Source of the DNA: Christensenella sp. UBA7588
GTDB lineage: Bacteria; Bacillota; Clostridia; Christensenellales; CAG-917
NCBI GenBank assembly: GCA_002478945.1
Contig: DLKM01000028.1
Location: 100,017-164,016 of the forward strand
Reading direction: 5' to 3'
DNA length: 64,000 nucleotides
Shown here: piece after piece, positions 27,901-35,337 of the stretch
How positions within the stretch are numbered: the first letter of the stretch is position 1
How the letters are laid out: each line of letters begins with the position of its first letter
Position numbers and translations under genes: made by a program
Notes under the pieces: generated by a model
Told to the model about the DNA's origin: nothing
What the model saw: the letters and a program-made list of their open reading frames with translations, nothing else
The model's database searches: none

Positions 27901-28026
27901 GTTATGGTGTTCGGATTCAGAAAAATCGCAAAACTTTGCGTTGCAAACTCAAAGAACGATTCTGCAAACGATGATTCGGATGCGAACGAAGCAGACGGCG
28001 CAACCGAAAACGACGAGAATAAATAA
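25000..28026 (+). CDS. Repetitive coiled-coil surface protein with C-terminal anchor
   Basis: This 1008-residue protein has a signal peptide (cleavage near VAEAADP) and an N-terminal globular domain of about 210 residues ending in a CNHEQFKDGLCLLCNK zinc-ribbon-like segment. Nine 67-residue units follow from residue 292 (each with LEQAIE.AKT, AL..AKTELT, VD.AV..L and TIN.TL). After a further helical stretch comes one transmembrane helix (VLAAWVVMFALGVVAVVMVF) and a short acidic tail. It has no LPXTG motif. The repeats predict a long parallel coiled-coil stalk outside the cell holding the head domain away from the membrane. An AAGGAAG site precedes the start. Function is unknown; adhesion or spacing is plausible. 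Confidence 0.82.
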   Translation: MKQSRMKFSIKTLCIMLVATLCLTAVFMLGFSQNSVAEAADPVVVVYPNWDFSGTSTAFYSGNNPWYEACNSSENHSVKFFASFSIQNSPEVTTNVYLDLNGKTLSNQSITLSGGGEIYDKANYGACSFAVKSTTRDTLYKGNANTMCFFDVASGAKFTVLSGKIKSLRVNKGKVNSALPSGYCFVAHNKDTNKDEFYTYAAGETDSFDGTTGTYTYLYVQKCNHEQFKDGLCLLCNKTLSEQEEFEALKYVLNETKAELVDAINKKADQTTVDESVRNLQHSIDLINNTLTALGKKDTELEQAIEDAKTEVSNAASQALEKAKTELTTKINAKADKADVDESIDDLHSAINTINNTLTALGDKDGALEQAIEKAKTDVSTAATKALEDAKTELTTAINTKASQADVDEAIQNLQNSIDTINNTLTALGKKDADLEQAIEDAKTEAINTASQALEKAKTELTTAIDTKANKTDVDKAVADLNSAIATINGTLKTLGDKDGELEQAIEKAKTDVSTAATKALEDAKTELTTAINTKASQADVDEAIQNLQNSIDTINNTLTALGNKDADLEQAIEDAKTEAINTASQALEKAKTELTTAIDTKANKTDVDKAVADLNNSITTINSLLETLKAKDTDLEQAIEKAKTDVSTAATKALEDAKTELTTAINTKASQADVDEAIQNLQNSIDTINSTLTALGKKDADLEQAIEDAKAEAINTASQALEKAKTELTEAISKKANQADVDKAVADLNSAIATINGTLKTLGDKDGELEQAIEKAKTDVSNAASEALENAKTELVNKINAKADQSAVDESVTNLNNAIDNINNRLNQLGAHGSELDEAVEKAKTDVANAAQKALDEAKTELTTKIDTKANTDDVNEAIKRLTAAIENAKTANDKYVEDTNVSLKSNLTTQIEEADTALEDAINKLSARLDSAENQIAENKEEIKTLKSIVLAAWVVMFALGVVAVVMVFGFRKIAKLCVANSKNDSANDDSDANEADGATENDENK
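25873..27681 (+). repeat. Nine tandem 201-bp coding repeats with a 402-bp higher-order period
   Basis: Each unit encodes 67 residues. Units alternate between two types: type 1 carries KASQADVDEAIQNLQNSIDT, type 2 carries KANKTDVDKAVADLN. The closest DNA matches are therefore two units (402 bp) apart, for example near 26210, 26614 and 27016. This points to amplification of a two-unit block by unequal recombination. Confidence 0.85.
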
Positions 28027-28073
28027 TCGTCGTATAATTAAACAAATACCGACGGAGCAATCCGCAGTATAAA

Positions 28074-28107
28074 AAAGAGTTCCGACAAACGTCGGAACTC
28101 TTTTTAT
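28074..28107. terminator. Bidirectional terminator
   Basis: AAAGAGTTCCGAC pairs with GTCGGAACTCTTT (13 bp, loop AAAC), flanked by A- and T-tracts, between the convergent surface-protein and sulfatase genes. Confidence 0.9.
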
Positions 28108-28120
28108 TTGATTCGATTTC

Positions 28121-30286
28121 TTACAAAATACCGCGGCGGTTGGTTTTCATCTCTTTGCGGAACGCTTTGAGTTCGGCATTGAGTTTTTCTGCAACCCACG
28201 GCAAATCCTTGGATATTGAATAGCCTTCCGCGGGGTCGGTGTCGAGATTGAACAAGTAGTTTTTGTAAACTTGGTCGATAAACGCCGAGTTTTCCGTGCG
28301 TACTTTGTCAAAGTACTTGAAGTCGTACACGACTCCGTCAACCTCAACCGCCATTTGCACGGCTTGACATTTGCCTTTTTTGAGGTAGAACAGTTTGTCG
28401 TGAACGCGCGTGGAAGCGGGGACGTTTGCTTGCCACAAGTCGTACAAATCCGCACCGTCGATAATTCTGTCCGAGGGCAGATATACGCTGTTGTCCGCAT
28501 TCGTGATGCCGCAGTAGCGCAAGATTGTGTTGAACAAGTCAAAGTTCATACTGCTTGCGTCGATATGCTTGGTCGTGCCTGTCTTTGCGCTTGATTTGAC
28601 CTTGCTTGCAACGTTGTCGCAAGAGGTAAGAACTTCGTTGTCCGTCCACGGATAGTAGTTGTAATTTACGCTTTCGATTGCGCTGCCTTTGCCGAGGTTT
28701 CCGTTGGGATAACTTGCAAGGATAGGCACTTTCATACCGCCTTCGAAAGTGGTGTTTTTTCTGCCTCTCATATCGCCCGTAACGCCCTCTCTGCCGGGGC
28801 CGTTGTCCGACGTGAATATGATAAGCGTATCGTTATAAAGATTGTCCGCATCGTCTGCCGTGCATTCCGCTCCGCCTTTTTTGTGCGTTTTGAGGTAGTT
28901 GAGAATGTCGCCGAGATATTTGTCAAATTCCTCTATGCAATCGATATAAGTGTCGTCGTTGGTGTCGCCCTTGCCGTTGCCGTTGTTGTCCGAATAGATT
29001 GGGAAGTGCGGCCACGGTGTGGTGTAGTAGGCAAGGAATTTCTCGTCGTTTTCCACCGAAGAACTGATGAAGTTGAGCATTTGTGCCGTGAGCAAACGAG
29101 TGCTTTGAGATTGGTCGAGATTTTCCTCGTGAGTGCGTACTTCTTTAGAGTGGAAGTTGCCGTCATCGTCAACGGAGTCCTCAACCCAGTTGTAAGGCGT
29201 CATATCGTTGACGTAGTAACTGCCGTAGAAGTAGTCAAAGCCTTGGTTTGTGGGCAAATATTGACCGTAGTCGCCGAGATTCCATTTGCCGATGCAACCC
29301 GTGTGGTAGCCTGCCGCTTGCAATACTTCCGCAAACGTGATTTCGTCTCCCAAAATTCCGTCGACGTTGTTGAGGAATTGATAGGGGTTGAGGAAGTGCG
29401 TGGGAGACCACGGGTTGGATTGAATATCGCTCGGGAACACGACGTTGTCGAGATAGCCTCTCGAGGAGTATCTGCCCGTAAGTATCGAGAATCTCGACGG
29501 AGAGCAAACGGGAGACGCCGAATAGAAGTTGTCCATCATTATGCCGTTGTCGGCAATGGAATCGATATTCGGAGTGTTTATCGTAGCGTTTTCGCTGCCG
29601 AGATAACTATACGCCGATATATCGCTGTACGCCATATCGTCCATAAGGATAAACAACACGTTGGGGGAGTCGTCGTTCGTTTTGTATCTGTCGGCAACGC
29701 TCTTGAGATAGTCGTCGTGACCTTCTTGCAGACTCTTTACCGTGGGACGGCAACGCAAATTCATAAAGAAAACGTACACAATAGCCGTGCCGACCATAAG
29801 AAACGCACATACCGCGCAAGTGACGCGAAGCGCCGTTTGTTTGCTTATAAAGCGGTTTGCGACGTAAACGAGCGTTGCAAGCAGTACGGGGAATAGCACA
29901 AGCACGAGATTGTACCAAAGGTTTTTGCCGAAACTCTCCGCTCCCCAGATAAGGAAGAATACGAACAGTCCGCAGATGCAAACCATATACGCAATCCACA
30001 TATAAAGCCCGACGTTCTTTTTGACAAGCACTCTGGCAAAAATCAATACGCCCGCAATTATTGCAAGAACGTTTGCCACGAGCGGCAAAAAGTTGTAGCC
30101 CGTACACCACATAACAAGCATAAACAGCGAGCAAATCGCAAGATAAATCACGTCAAAAATGCGCAATTTCTTGTCGATATGCGGTGTTTGAGGCGTTTGA
30201 CTTTCGTTTTCCGCTTGCGTATCTTCGCTGACAGCGTTTTGGTTTTCGACTGTTTCGTCGACGTTGATATTGTTTTGTTCGTCCAT
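28121..30286 (-). CDS. Membrane-embedded sulfatase (Cys-type)
   Basis: This 721-residue protein has an acidic N-terminus of about 40 residues, five helices (about 44-62, 67-87, 92-115, 124-145 and 153-175) and an alkaline-phosphatase-superfamily sulfatase domain. The domain contains PNVLFILMDDMAYSD (metal-binding Asp pair) and the formylglycine signature CSPSRFSILTGR (Cys261), with FTSDNGPGREG further on. It should need an anaerobic sulfatase-maturing radical SAM enzyme, which is not in the window. The start at 30286 follows TATAGGTG; the longer upstream frame runs through structured intergenic DNA. The catalytic domain is probably outside. The substrate may be host or dietary sulfated glycans or an anionic lipid. 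Confidence 0.88.
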   Translation of the reverse strand: MDEQNNINVDETVENQNAVSEDTQAENESQTPQTPHIDKKLRIFDVIYLAICSLFMLVMWCTGYNFLPLVANVLAIIAGVLIFARVLVKKNVGLYMWIAYMVCICGLFVFFLIWGAESFGKNLWYNLVLVLFPVLLATLVYVANRFISKQTALRVTCAVCAFLMVGTAIVYVFFMNLRCRPTVKSLQEGHDDYLKSVADRYKTNDDSPNVLFILMDDMAYSDISAYSYLGSENATINTPNIDSIADNGIMMDNFYSASPVCSPSRFSILTGRYSSRGYLDNVVFPSDIQSNPWSPTHFLNPYQFLNNVDGILGDEITFAEVLQAAGYHTGCIGKWNLGDYGQYLPTNQGFDYFYGSYYVNDMTPYNWVEDSVDDDGNFHSKEVRTHEENLDQSQSTRLLTAQMLNFISSSVENDEKFLAYYTTPWPHFPIYSDNNGNGKGDTNDDTYIDCIEEFDKYLGDILNYLKTHKKGGAECTADDADNLYNDTLIIFTSDNGPGREGVTGDMRGRKNTTFEGGMKVPILASYPNGNLGKGSAIESVNYNYYPWTDNEVLTSCDNVASKVKSSAKTGTTKHIDASSMNFDLFNTILRYCGITNADNSVYLPSDRIIDGADLYDLWQANVPASTRVHDKLFYLKKGKCQAVQMAVEVDGVVYDFKYFDKVRTENSAFIDQVYKNYLFNLDTDPAEGYSISKDLPWVAEKLNAELKAFRKEMKTNRRGIL

Positions 30287-30615
30287 ATTTTCACCTATAA
30301 AGCACTTTGAGTGCGGTGTTGTGGTAGTGGTATTGCGCCATAGGCGCGGTTGGTAATTATTATTCGGGTGTGGGTGTCCCACCCCATTAGTAAACGAAAC
30401 TCGTAGACAGGCGGAGCCGTAGTTTATAACTCCACGAAGTGTCGTTGTGAGCATCAACTATCCGTCTGAGCAACCGCCGAGCCGCCTCAAGGTTGCGAAA
30501 CCTTACGCACAAAAGCAATGCTCCGATTGCTTTTGTGCAGGACGTTTGCGCCTAAATATGCGTCAAGTTATCTCAAAGAGATAAGTGACGCGTGTTTAGC
30601 ATTCGGCGCAATTAT
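30287..30615. other. Intergenic region rich in hairpins, including an H-like element after trkH
   Basis: No gene is supported in these 329 nt. A 13-bp perfect stem (GCACAAAAGCAAT / ATTGCTTTTGTGC) lies at 30507-30538. A nested dyad at 30546-30611 (TTGCGCC/GGCGCAA outside, CTAAA/TTTAG, GCGTCA/TGACGC, TTATCTC/GAGATAA inside) begins 4 nt after the trkH stop and resembles the H elements in placement. A short sequence at 30364-30385 (CGGGTGTGGGTGTCCCACCC) recurs inverted at 56121-56141. The sulfatase promoter must also lie here. Confidence 0.55.
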
Positions 30616-32091
30616 TTACGCTCTTTTCCACGACTTAATATTAAAGAGTAGCAGTATCGGCAGTATTTCCAATCTTCCGAGCAACATATCGAAGCTAAGC
30701 ACGAGCTTTGCAAAGATACTATAGTCTGCAAAGTTGCCTTTGGGGCCGACTGCGCCGAGACCGGGACCCACGTTGTTGAAGCAAGTTATGACTGCCGAGA
30801 AGTTGGTCTCGAAATCGCTGAATTCCGCAGAAAAGCCGTGCTTTTCGATGGAAATAAGCAGGGTAGACGCAACCAAAATCGCGGCATAGAGGATAAAGAA
30901 ACTTTGCGCATTGCGCAACGTCGCTTCGTCAACGGGATTTCCGTCCATTTTAACGGTATATACCGAGCGCGGAGAAATGGTCTTTTTGAGGTTGAGGAAA
31001 GACGTTTTGCCGAGCATAACGACTCTCGATACTTTTATACCGCCTGCCGTAGAGCCTGCGCAACCGCCTATGCACATAATGCCGAGAAGTACTATACGAG
31101 AAAGAAGCGGCCACTTTGTGAAATCTGCCGTGCCGAATCCCGACGTACTCATAACCGATGATACGTTGAACGTAACGTCTCTGAATGCCTGACCTACCTC
31201 ATATCCGCCTTGCGTGCAGAGGTCGGTCACGATAACCGCTACTGCCGCCGCGTATATACCGAGGAACCAGAACAGTTCTTCGTTGCGTACCGCTTTGATA
31301 AAGTGTCCTACGATAATGAGATAGAACACGTTGAAATTTATTGAGAACAACAGCATAAACACCGTGAGCGTAACTTCTATTCCCACGCTGTTGTATGCCG
31401 CAATACTGTCCGCTTTTATGCCGAAACCGCCCGTGGAAGCCGTTGAGAACGCGGTGCAGAAACTATCGAAAACGGGCATTTTTTGCGCGCAGAGTATGCC
31501 AACCAATATCATTGTCATCACAATGTATATTGCATACAAAATCATCGACGAAAAGCGCAATTTGCTTACGAGTTTGCCGAATTGAGGTCCGGGGACTTCC
31601 GCTTTTGCCAAAGCCGTGGACATTTTGTCGTTTTTGGGAATTAACGCAATGACGAATACAAGCACGCCCATACCGCCGATGAATTGAGTGAGCGCACGCC
31701 AGAAAAGCAGGGATTTGGGAAGCAATTCGACGTTGCGAAGTATGCTTGAACCCGTTGTCGTATAACCCGAAATCGTCTCGAAAATCGCGTCGATATAGTT
31801 GGGGACGTATCCCGAAACTCTAAACGGAATCGCGCTGATAAGCGCAATGAAAATCCAGAACAAACCGCACATTGCAAAACCGCTCGACGAGCGCATATCG
31901 CGTTTATCTTTCGGCGGCCTTACTATTATGCCGATTATTCCCAGCACGAGGCACGCTCCGACCGCTATGCCGAAGCCTAATATAGTCGTGCTTTCTCCGT
32001 ATCCGATAGCCATAAAAAGCGGTATGCACATCAGCGCACCGATTATAATGGCAATTTCGCCAAGCACGAATGTCAACAGACGTATATTCAT
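30616..32091 (-). CDS. trkH: Potassium uptake protein TrkH
   Basis: This 491-residue protein has about ten helices and the four pore-loop repeats of the Trk/Ktr/HKT family, for example SGYTTTGSSILRNVE, STASTGGFGIKADS, MSTSGFGTADF and CFNNVGPGLGAVGP. These glycine-containing loops form the K+ filter. It is the second gene after trkA (9-nt gap), whose product gates it in response to nucleotides. A potassium system of this type is often controlled by c-di-AMP, and cdaA is in the same window. An H-like hairpin follows the stop. Confidence 0.94.
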   Translation of the reverse strand: MNIRLLTFVLGEIAIIIGALMCIPLFMAIGYGESTTILGFGIAVGACLVLGIIGIIVRPPKDKRDMRSSSGFAMCGLFWIFIALISAIPFRVSGYVPNYIDAIFETISGYTTTGSSILRNVELLPKSLLFWRALTQFIGGMGVLVFVIALIPKNDKMSTALAKAEVPGPQFGKLVSKLRFSSMILYAIYIVMTMILVGILCAQKMPVFDSFCTAFSTASTGGFGIKADSIAAYNSVGIEVTLTVFMLLFSINFNVFYLIIVGHFIKAVRNEELFWFLGIYAAAVAVIVTDLCTQGGYEVGQAFRDVTFNVSSVMSTSGFGTADFTKWPLLSRIVLLGIMCIGGCAGSTAGGIKVSRVVMLGKTSFLNLKKTISPRSVYTVKMDGNPVDEATLRNAQSFFILYAAILVASTLLISIEKHGFSAEFSDFETNFSAVITCFNNVGPGLGAVGPKGNFADYSIFAKLVLSFDMLLGRLEILPILLLFNIKSWKRA

Positions 32092-32100
32092 AATCTGCCC

Positions 32101-33453
32101 TTAGTTGTCCAATATGTCTTTCAAATCGTCAAGACCTTCTTCGAGAGTGACGATGATGACGTTGTCGCCCTCTTTTATGACGTCTTGACCCGAAGGTGTG
32201 ATAAGCACGCCTTTACGGATAATGCCCGCCACGAGCAAATGTTTCTTGAGATTGAGGCTTTGAAGGGGAATATCGAATTTTTTGAAATTCTCTTTCGCTT
32301 CGAATTCCAGAATCTCGGTCGAATCGTCGATGATGTGAAACATTCTCTTGACGGTACTGCCTTTTGTGTTGTTCATAAGTCGGACGAATCTGACTATGTG
32401 GTCGACGGTTGAGTTTTTGGTGGAAACCGCGCTGTAAATGCCGCTTTTTTGCAACATATCGTAGTAACTCAACTGGTCGATTTTGGTAATGACTTTCGGC
32501 ACGTCTTGAGACGCCGCGAACATACTCATTATGATGTTTTGTTCGTCCATATTGCCAAGCGCGACGAAAGCGTCAACCGTAGATATGCCTTCTTCTTTCA
32601 ACAAATCCTGGTCGGTGCCGTCGCCGAGAATGACGTTGATTTTTTTGAAATCCTGTGAGAATTGTTCCGCTTTTTTGCGGTCTTTTTCTATGAGTTTTGC
32701 GTGGATGCCGATTCTGTCAAGTTCGCCGCAAAGATAATAAGCCGTGGTTGAACCGCCGACGATAATCGCGTCTTTCGCTTGTCTGTTCCAACCGAGTTGC
32801 TTGAAGAAAAGAGAGATGTCCTTTGCGGTTGCCGTAAGGAAAAGTCTGTCCTCGGGCTGAATCACGAAATCGCCCGTAGGAATAATCGCCTTGCCCTCTC
32901 TTTGAGCGGCACAGATGAGGACTTTTGCCTTGAATTTGTCTCCGAGATGCTTGAGCGAAAGCCCGACGAGGTCGGAATCGGCAGATACTCTGAATTCCAC
33001 GAGTTCAACCTTTCCGTTGCTGAATTCGTTGACTTTTATCGCGGAGGGGAAGCGAAGCATACGGCTTATTTCCAAAGCCGCTTCGTATTGAGGATTTACC
33101 ATAAGGCTCAACCCGAGGTCGCCTTCGTTTTTGAACAAGTCGAGATATTCGGGTTTTGACGCGCGTGCAATCGTTTTTTTCGCGCCGAGTTTCTTTGCGA
33201 TTATGCAACAAAGAATATTAAGCTCGTCGTGGTTGGTCGCGCCGATAAACAAGTCCGCATAGCTCACGCCCGCTTCTTTGAGTACGGAGGAGCTTGCGCC
33301 GTTGCCGATAACGCCTTTGACGTCGTACTTTTCCACGGCATTTTCGACTTTCTCGCCGTTGATGTCCACGACTACTATGTTGTGACCTTCGTCCGCAAGT
33401 TCCTGCATCAAAATGCTGCCGACTGCGCCGAGACCGCTTATAATAATGTCCAT
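32101..33453 (-). CDS. trkA: Trk potassium channel regulatory subunit TrkA
   Basis: This 450-residue protein has two tandem RCK units, each with an NAD-binding Rossmann fold (MDIIISGLGAVGSILMQELADEGHN and AIIVGGSTTAYYLCGELDRIG) followed by a TrkA_C domain (ending FVIQPEDRLFLTA and DVIKEGDNVIIVTL). The first fold has GLGAVG, and the second has a degenerate GGSTTA. It forms the cytoplasmic ring under TrkH. A GGAAG site precedes the start, and TATA-type boxes lie within 40 nt upstream. It is the first gene of the trkA-trkH operon. Confidence 0.95.
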   Translation of the reverse strand: MDIIISGLGAVGSILMQELADEGHNIVVVDINGEKVENAVEKYDVKGVIGNGASSSVLKEAGVSYADLFIGATNHDELNILCCIIAKKLGAKKTIARASKPEYLDLFKNEGDLGLSLMVNPQYEAALEISRMLRFPSAIKVNEFSNGKVELVEFRVSADSDLVGLSLKHLGDKFKAKVLICAAQREGKAIIPTGDFVIQPEDRLFLTATAKDISLFFKQLGWNRQAKDAIIVGGSTTAYYLCGELDRIGIHAKLIEKDRKKAEQFSQDFKKINVILGDGTDQDLLKEEGISTVDAFVALGNMDEQNIIMSMFAASQDVPKVITKIDQLSYYDMLQKSGIYSAVSTKNSTVDHIVRFVRLMNNTKGSTVKRMFHIIDDSTEILEFEAKENFKKFDIPLQSLNLKKHLLVAGIIRKGVLITPSGQDVIKEGDNVIIVTLEEGLDDLKDILDN

Positions 33454-33592
33454 AAAACTTCCTTGTATGGTTTATATAATTTATAACAGTATACCACTAT
33501 TTTTATGATAGTACAAGTCAAATTACCTAAATGAGGGAAGCGACGGCTTAACGTCGAGTTCGAGGTTAAGCGTAAGTTCGGATAAATAAAAA

Positions 33593-33613
33593 GCGAGAGC
33601 TTTGCGCTCTCGC
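33593..33613 (-). terminator. Terminator of the 70-aa XRE gene
   Basis: GCGAGAGC pairs with GCTCTCGC (8 bp, 5-nt loop), with a U-rich tract on the minus strand. A second dyad (CTTAAC...GTTAAG) lies further on, near 33547-33571. Confidence 0.8.
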
Positions 33614-33641
33614 AAGATTTGCGTTACAAAATATCGAAACG

Positions 33642-33854
33642 TCAGTAGTTTCTTCTTCCGATAAGATAGTCTACGGATACGCCGAAGAAAATGCTAAGCT
33701 CGATAAGCGTGTCGTAGTTGGGTTGATTTCTGCCGACTTCCCAGCCCGATACCGTGGATTTTGACACTTTCAAATGCTCCGCAAGGTCTTGCTGGAGCAT
33801 ATTCTTCTCCTGACGGAGAGATTTCAATCTTTCTGGAAAACAACTGTGCAACAT
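33642..33854 (-). CDS. XRE family HTH regulator (70 aa)
   Basis: This is a single Cro/CI helix-turn-helix (LKSLRQEKNMLQQDLAEHLKVSKSTVSGWEVGR, then FFGVSVDYLIGR). It is monocistronic, with its own terminator. On the minus strand, TTGACA with TATTAT 18 nt on forms a promoter whose spacer holds an imperfect ACAC..GTGT dyad, so it may be autoregulated. No partner gene is evident. Confidence 0.85.
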   Translation of the reverse strand: MLHSCFPERLKSLRQEKNMLQQDLAEHLKVSKSTVSGWEVGRNQPNYDTLIELSIFFGVSVDYLIGRRNY

Positions 33855-34058
33855 ATCTCAATCCTCGTTTGCTACTGCTTATATAATAATACACCTATCG
33901 TGTTGATGTCAAACGTGTTTTCGGTTTTTGCAAAAGTTTTATTTCGACCTTGAAAACGCTAAAAATTTCGCTCGTGCGATTTTGAGATGCGGGAGTGCGC
34001 CTTGAGGTTGATTTTGCGATTGATGTGTAGTAGAATATTCCAAAAGAGGATTGCGATT

Positions 34059-34544
34059 ATGAAATTTGTCAAAGGAATCAAATTTGCGCTGTATTGGCTC
34101 GTTCAATGCACTTGGGGCTTTTTGCAGACTTTTCTCGGGTTTTGCTATTTTCTCAGATACGCGCATTGCAAGCACGAGTTTTACCACGGCGCAGTCCTTA
34201 CCTATCACGACGGAAACTGGGGCGGCGTGTCTATGGGCGCGTTTATATTCGTCAACGGCAATCGTCCCGATTTTTGGCAAAAGGACGCACGCATACACGA
34301 GTACGGACACACCGTGCAATCGCTACTGAGCGGTCCGCTGTATTTGCTCGTCGTAGGCATTCCGTCCACTATCTGGTGCAACGGCAAAAAATTCAGACAA
34401 ATGAGAGCGGAAGGCAAAGCGAATTATTACGACCTCTATTGCGAAAGAGACGCAAACACGCTCGGAGCGTGGGTAACGAAAGAGGAAAAACCCAAACGAG
34501 AAAATTCAACGGAGGAACTGCGTCGCAGAGGCGTACTGAACTGA
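34059..34544 (+). CDS. Small membrane-associated protein with an HExxH zinc motif
   Basis: The 161-residue product has a hydrophobic N-terminal segment (KFALYWLVQCTWGFLQTFLGFCYF) and HEYGH (His80, Glu81, His84) followed by a second hydrophobic stretch (LYLLVVGIPSTIW). A later CERDAN could supply a third ligand. The pattern suggests a minimal zinc peptidase-like protein, but no full protease family is evident. The start follows AGAGGA. It ends 1 nt before tcdA's ATG and may be translationally linked to it. Confidence 0.7.
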   Translation: MKFVKGIKFALYWLVQCTWGFLQTFLGFCYFLRYAHCKHEFYHGAVLTYHDGNWGGVSMGAFIFVNGNRPDFWQKDARIHEYGHTVQSLLSGPLYLLVVGIPSTIWCNGKKFRQMRAEGKANYYDLYCERDANTLGAWVTKEEKPKRENSTEELRRRGVLN

Positions 34545-34545
34545 T

Positions 34546-35244
34546 ATGGACGATTTGTATACGAGAACCCGAATGCTTATAGGAGACGGCGTCGATTTGC
34601 TTAAGAACGCAAAAGTGCTTGTATGCGGAGTCGGCGGAGTCGGCGGATACGTCGTCGAAGGACTTGCCAGAGCAGGCGTAGGCACGATTGACGTGCTTGA
34701 CAACGACGTGTTTTCGGCGAGCAATCTCAACAGACAGATTCTCGCGACCGTAGATACGCTCGGAAGAAAGAAAACGGAGGTTGCAATCGAGAGAATAAAG
34801 AGTATAAATTTCGATTGCAAAACGAAAGCGTACGACTTGTTTTATCTGCCCGATACGGCAGACGAGGTGGATTTGTCTTTATACGATTACGTCGTGGACG
34901 CGATAGACACGGTAAGTGCAAAACTTGCTCTTATTCAAAACGCGAAACTGGCAGGTACGGAAATTATATCCTGTATGGGAACGGGCAATAAACTCGGTAC
35001 CAAGTTCGAGGTAAGCGACGTTTTTTCCACAAGCGTTTGTCCGCTTGCCAAGGTTATGCGCAAGGAACTTAAAGCGCGCGGAATCAAAAGACTCAAAGTG
35101 GTTTATTCAAAGGAAGAACCCGTCATCCCCAAAGACACTCCGACGGAAAAGGGCAGACATATCCCGGGGAGCATAAGTTTTGCTCCTGCCATTGCAGGTA
35201 TGCTCTTAGCAAGCGAAGTAATCAAAGACGTTATTAAAGTATAA
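34546..35244 (+). CDS. tcdA: tRNA threonylcarbamoyladenosine dehydratase
   Basis: This 232-residue E1-like protein has the ATP-binding GVGGVGGYVVEGLARAG loop, DNDVFSASNLNRQI (the DxD..N.NRQ motif) and DAIDTVSAKLALI, and ends in GSISFAPAIAGMLLASEVI. It matches the TcdA/CsdL family, which cyclises t6A37 to ct6A in ANN-decoding tRNAs. ThiF/MoeB paralogues are less likely because the catalytic-Cys crossover loop is short. The start lies directly after the preceding stop. Confidence 0.9.
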   Translation: MDDLYTRTRMLIGDGVDLLKNAKVLVCGVGGVGGYVVEGLARAGVGTIDVLDNDVFSASNLNRQILATVDTLGRKKTEVAIERIKSINFDCKTKAYDLFYLPDTADEVDLSLYDYVVDAIDTVSAKLALIQNAKLAGTEIISCMGTGNKLGTKFEVSDVFSTSVCPLAKVMRKELKARGIKRLKVVYSKEEPVIPKDTPTEKGRHIPGSISFAPAIAGMLLASEVIKDVIKV

Positions 35245-35337
35245 TCGCAATAAAAGCATTTTATCGCTCCAAAATGCGTGCTTAAAATGCTTGTATTGCG
35301 AAATCGCACAAAAGACAAGCAAAACTCAAAGAATAAA

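Noticed and set aside
30287..30457. Extended N-terminus for the sulfatase
   Set aside because: The extra 57 residues are translated from repeat and hairpin DNA, have no ribosome site and lie before the well-placed TATAGGTG start at 30286.
30400..30480. Fourth, divergent copy of the long repeat
   Set aside because: Only a short GACGGATAGT match to copy C is seen; the GCCGCAAGGCGGC and 3' blocks are missing.
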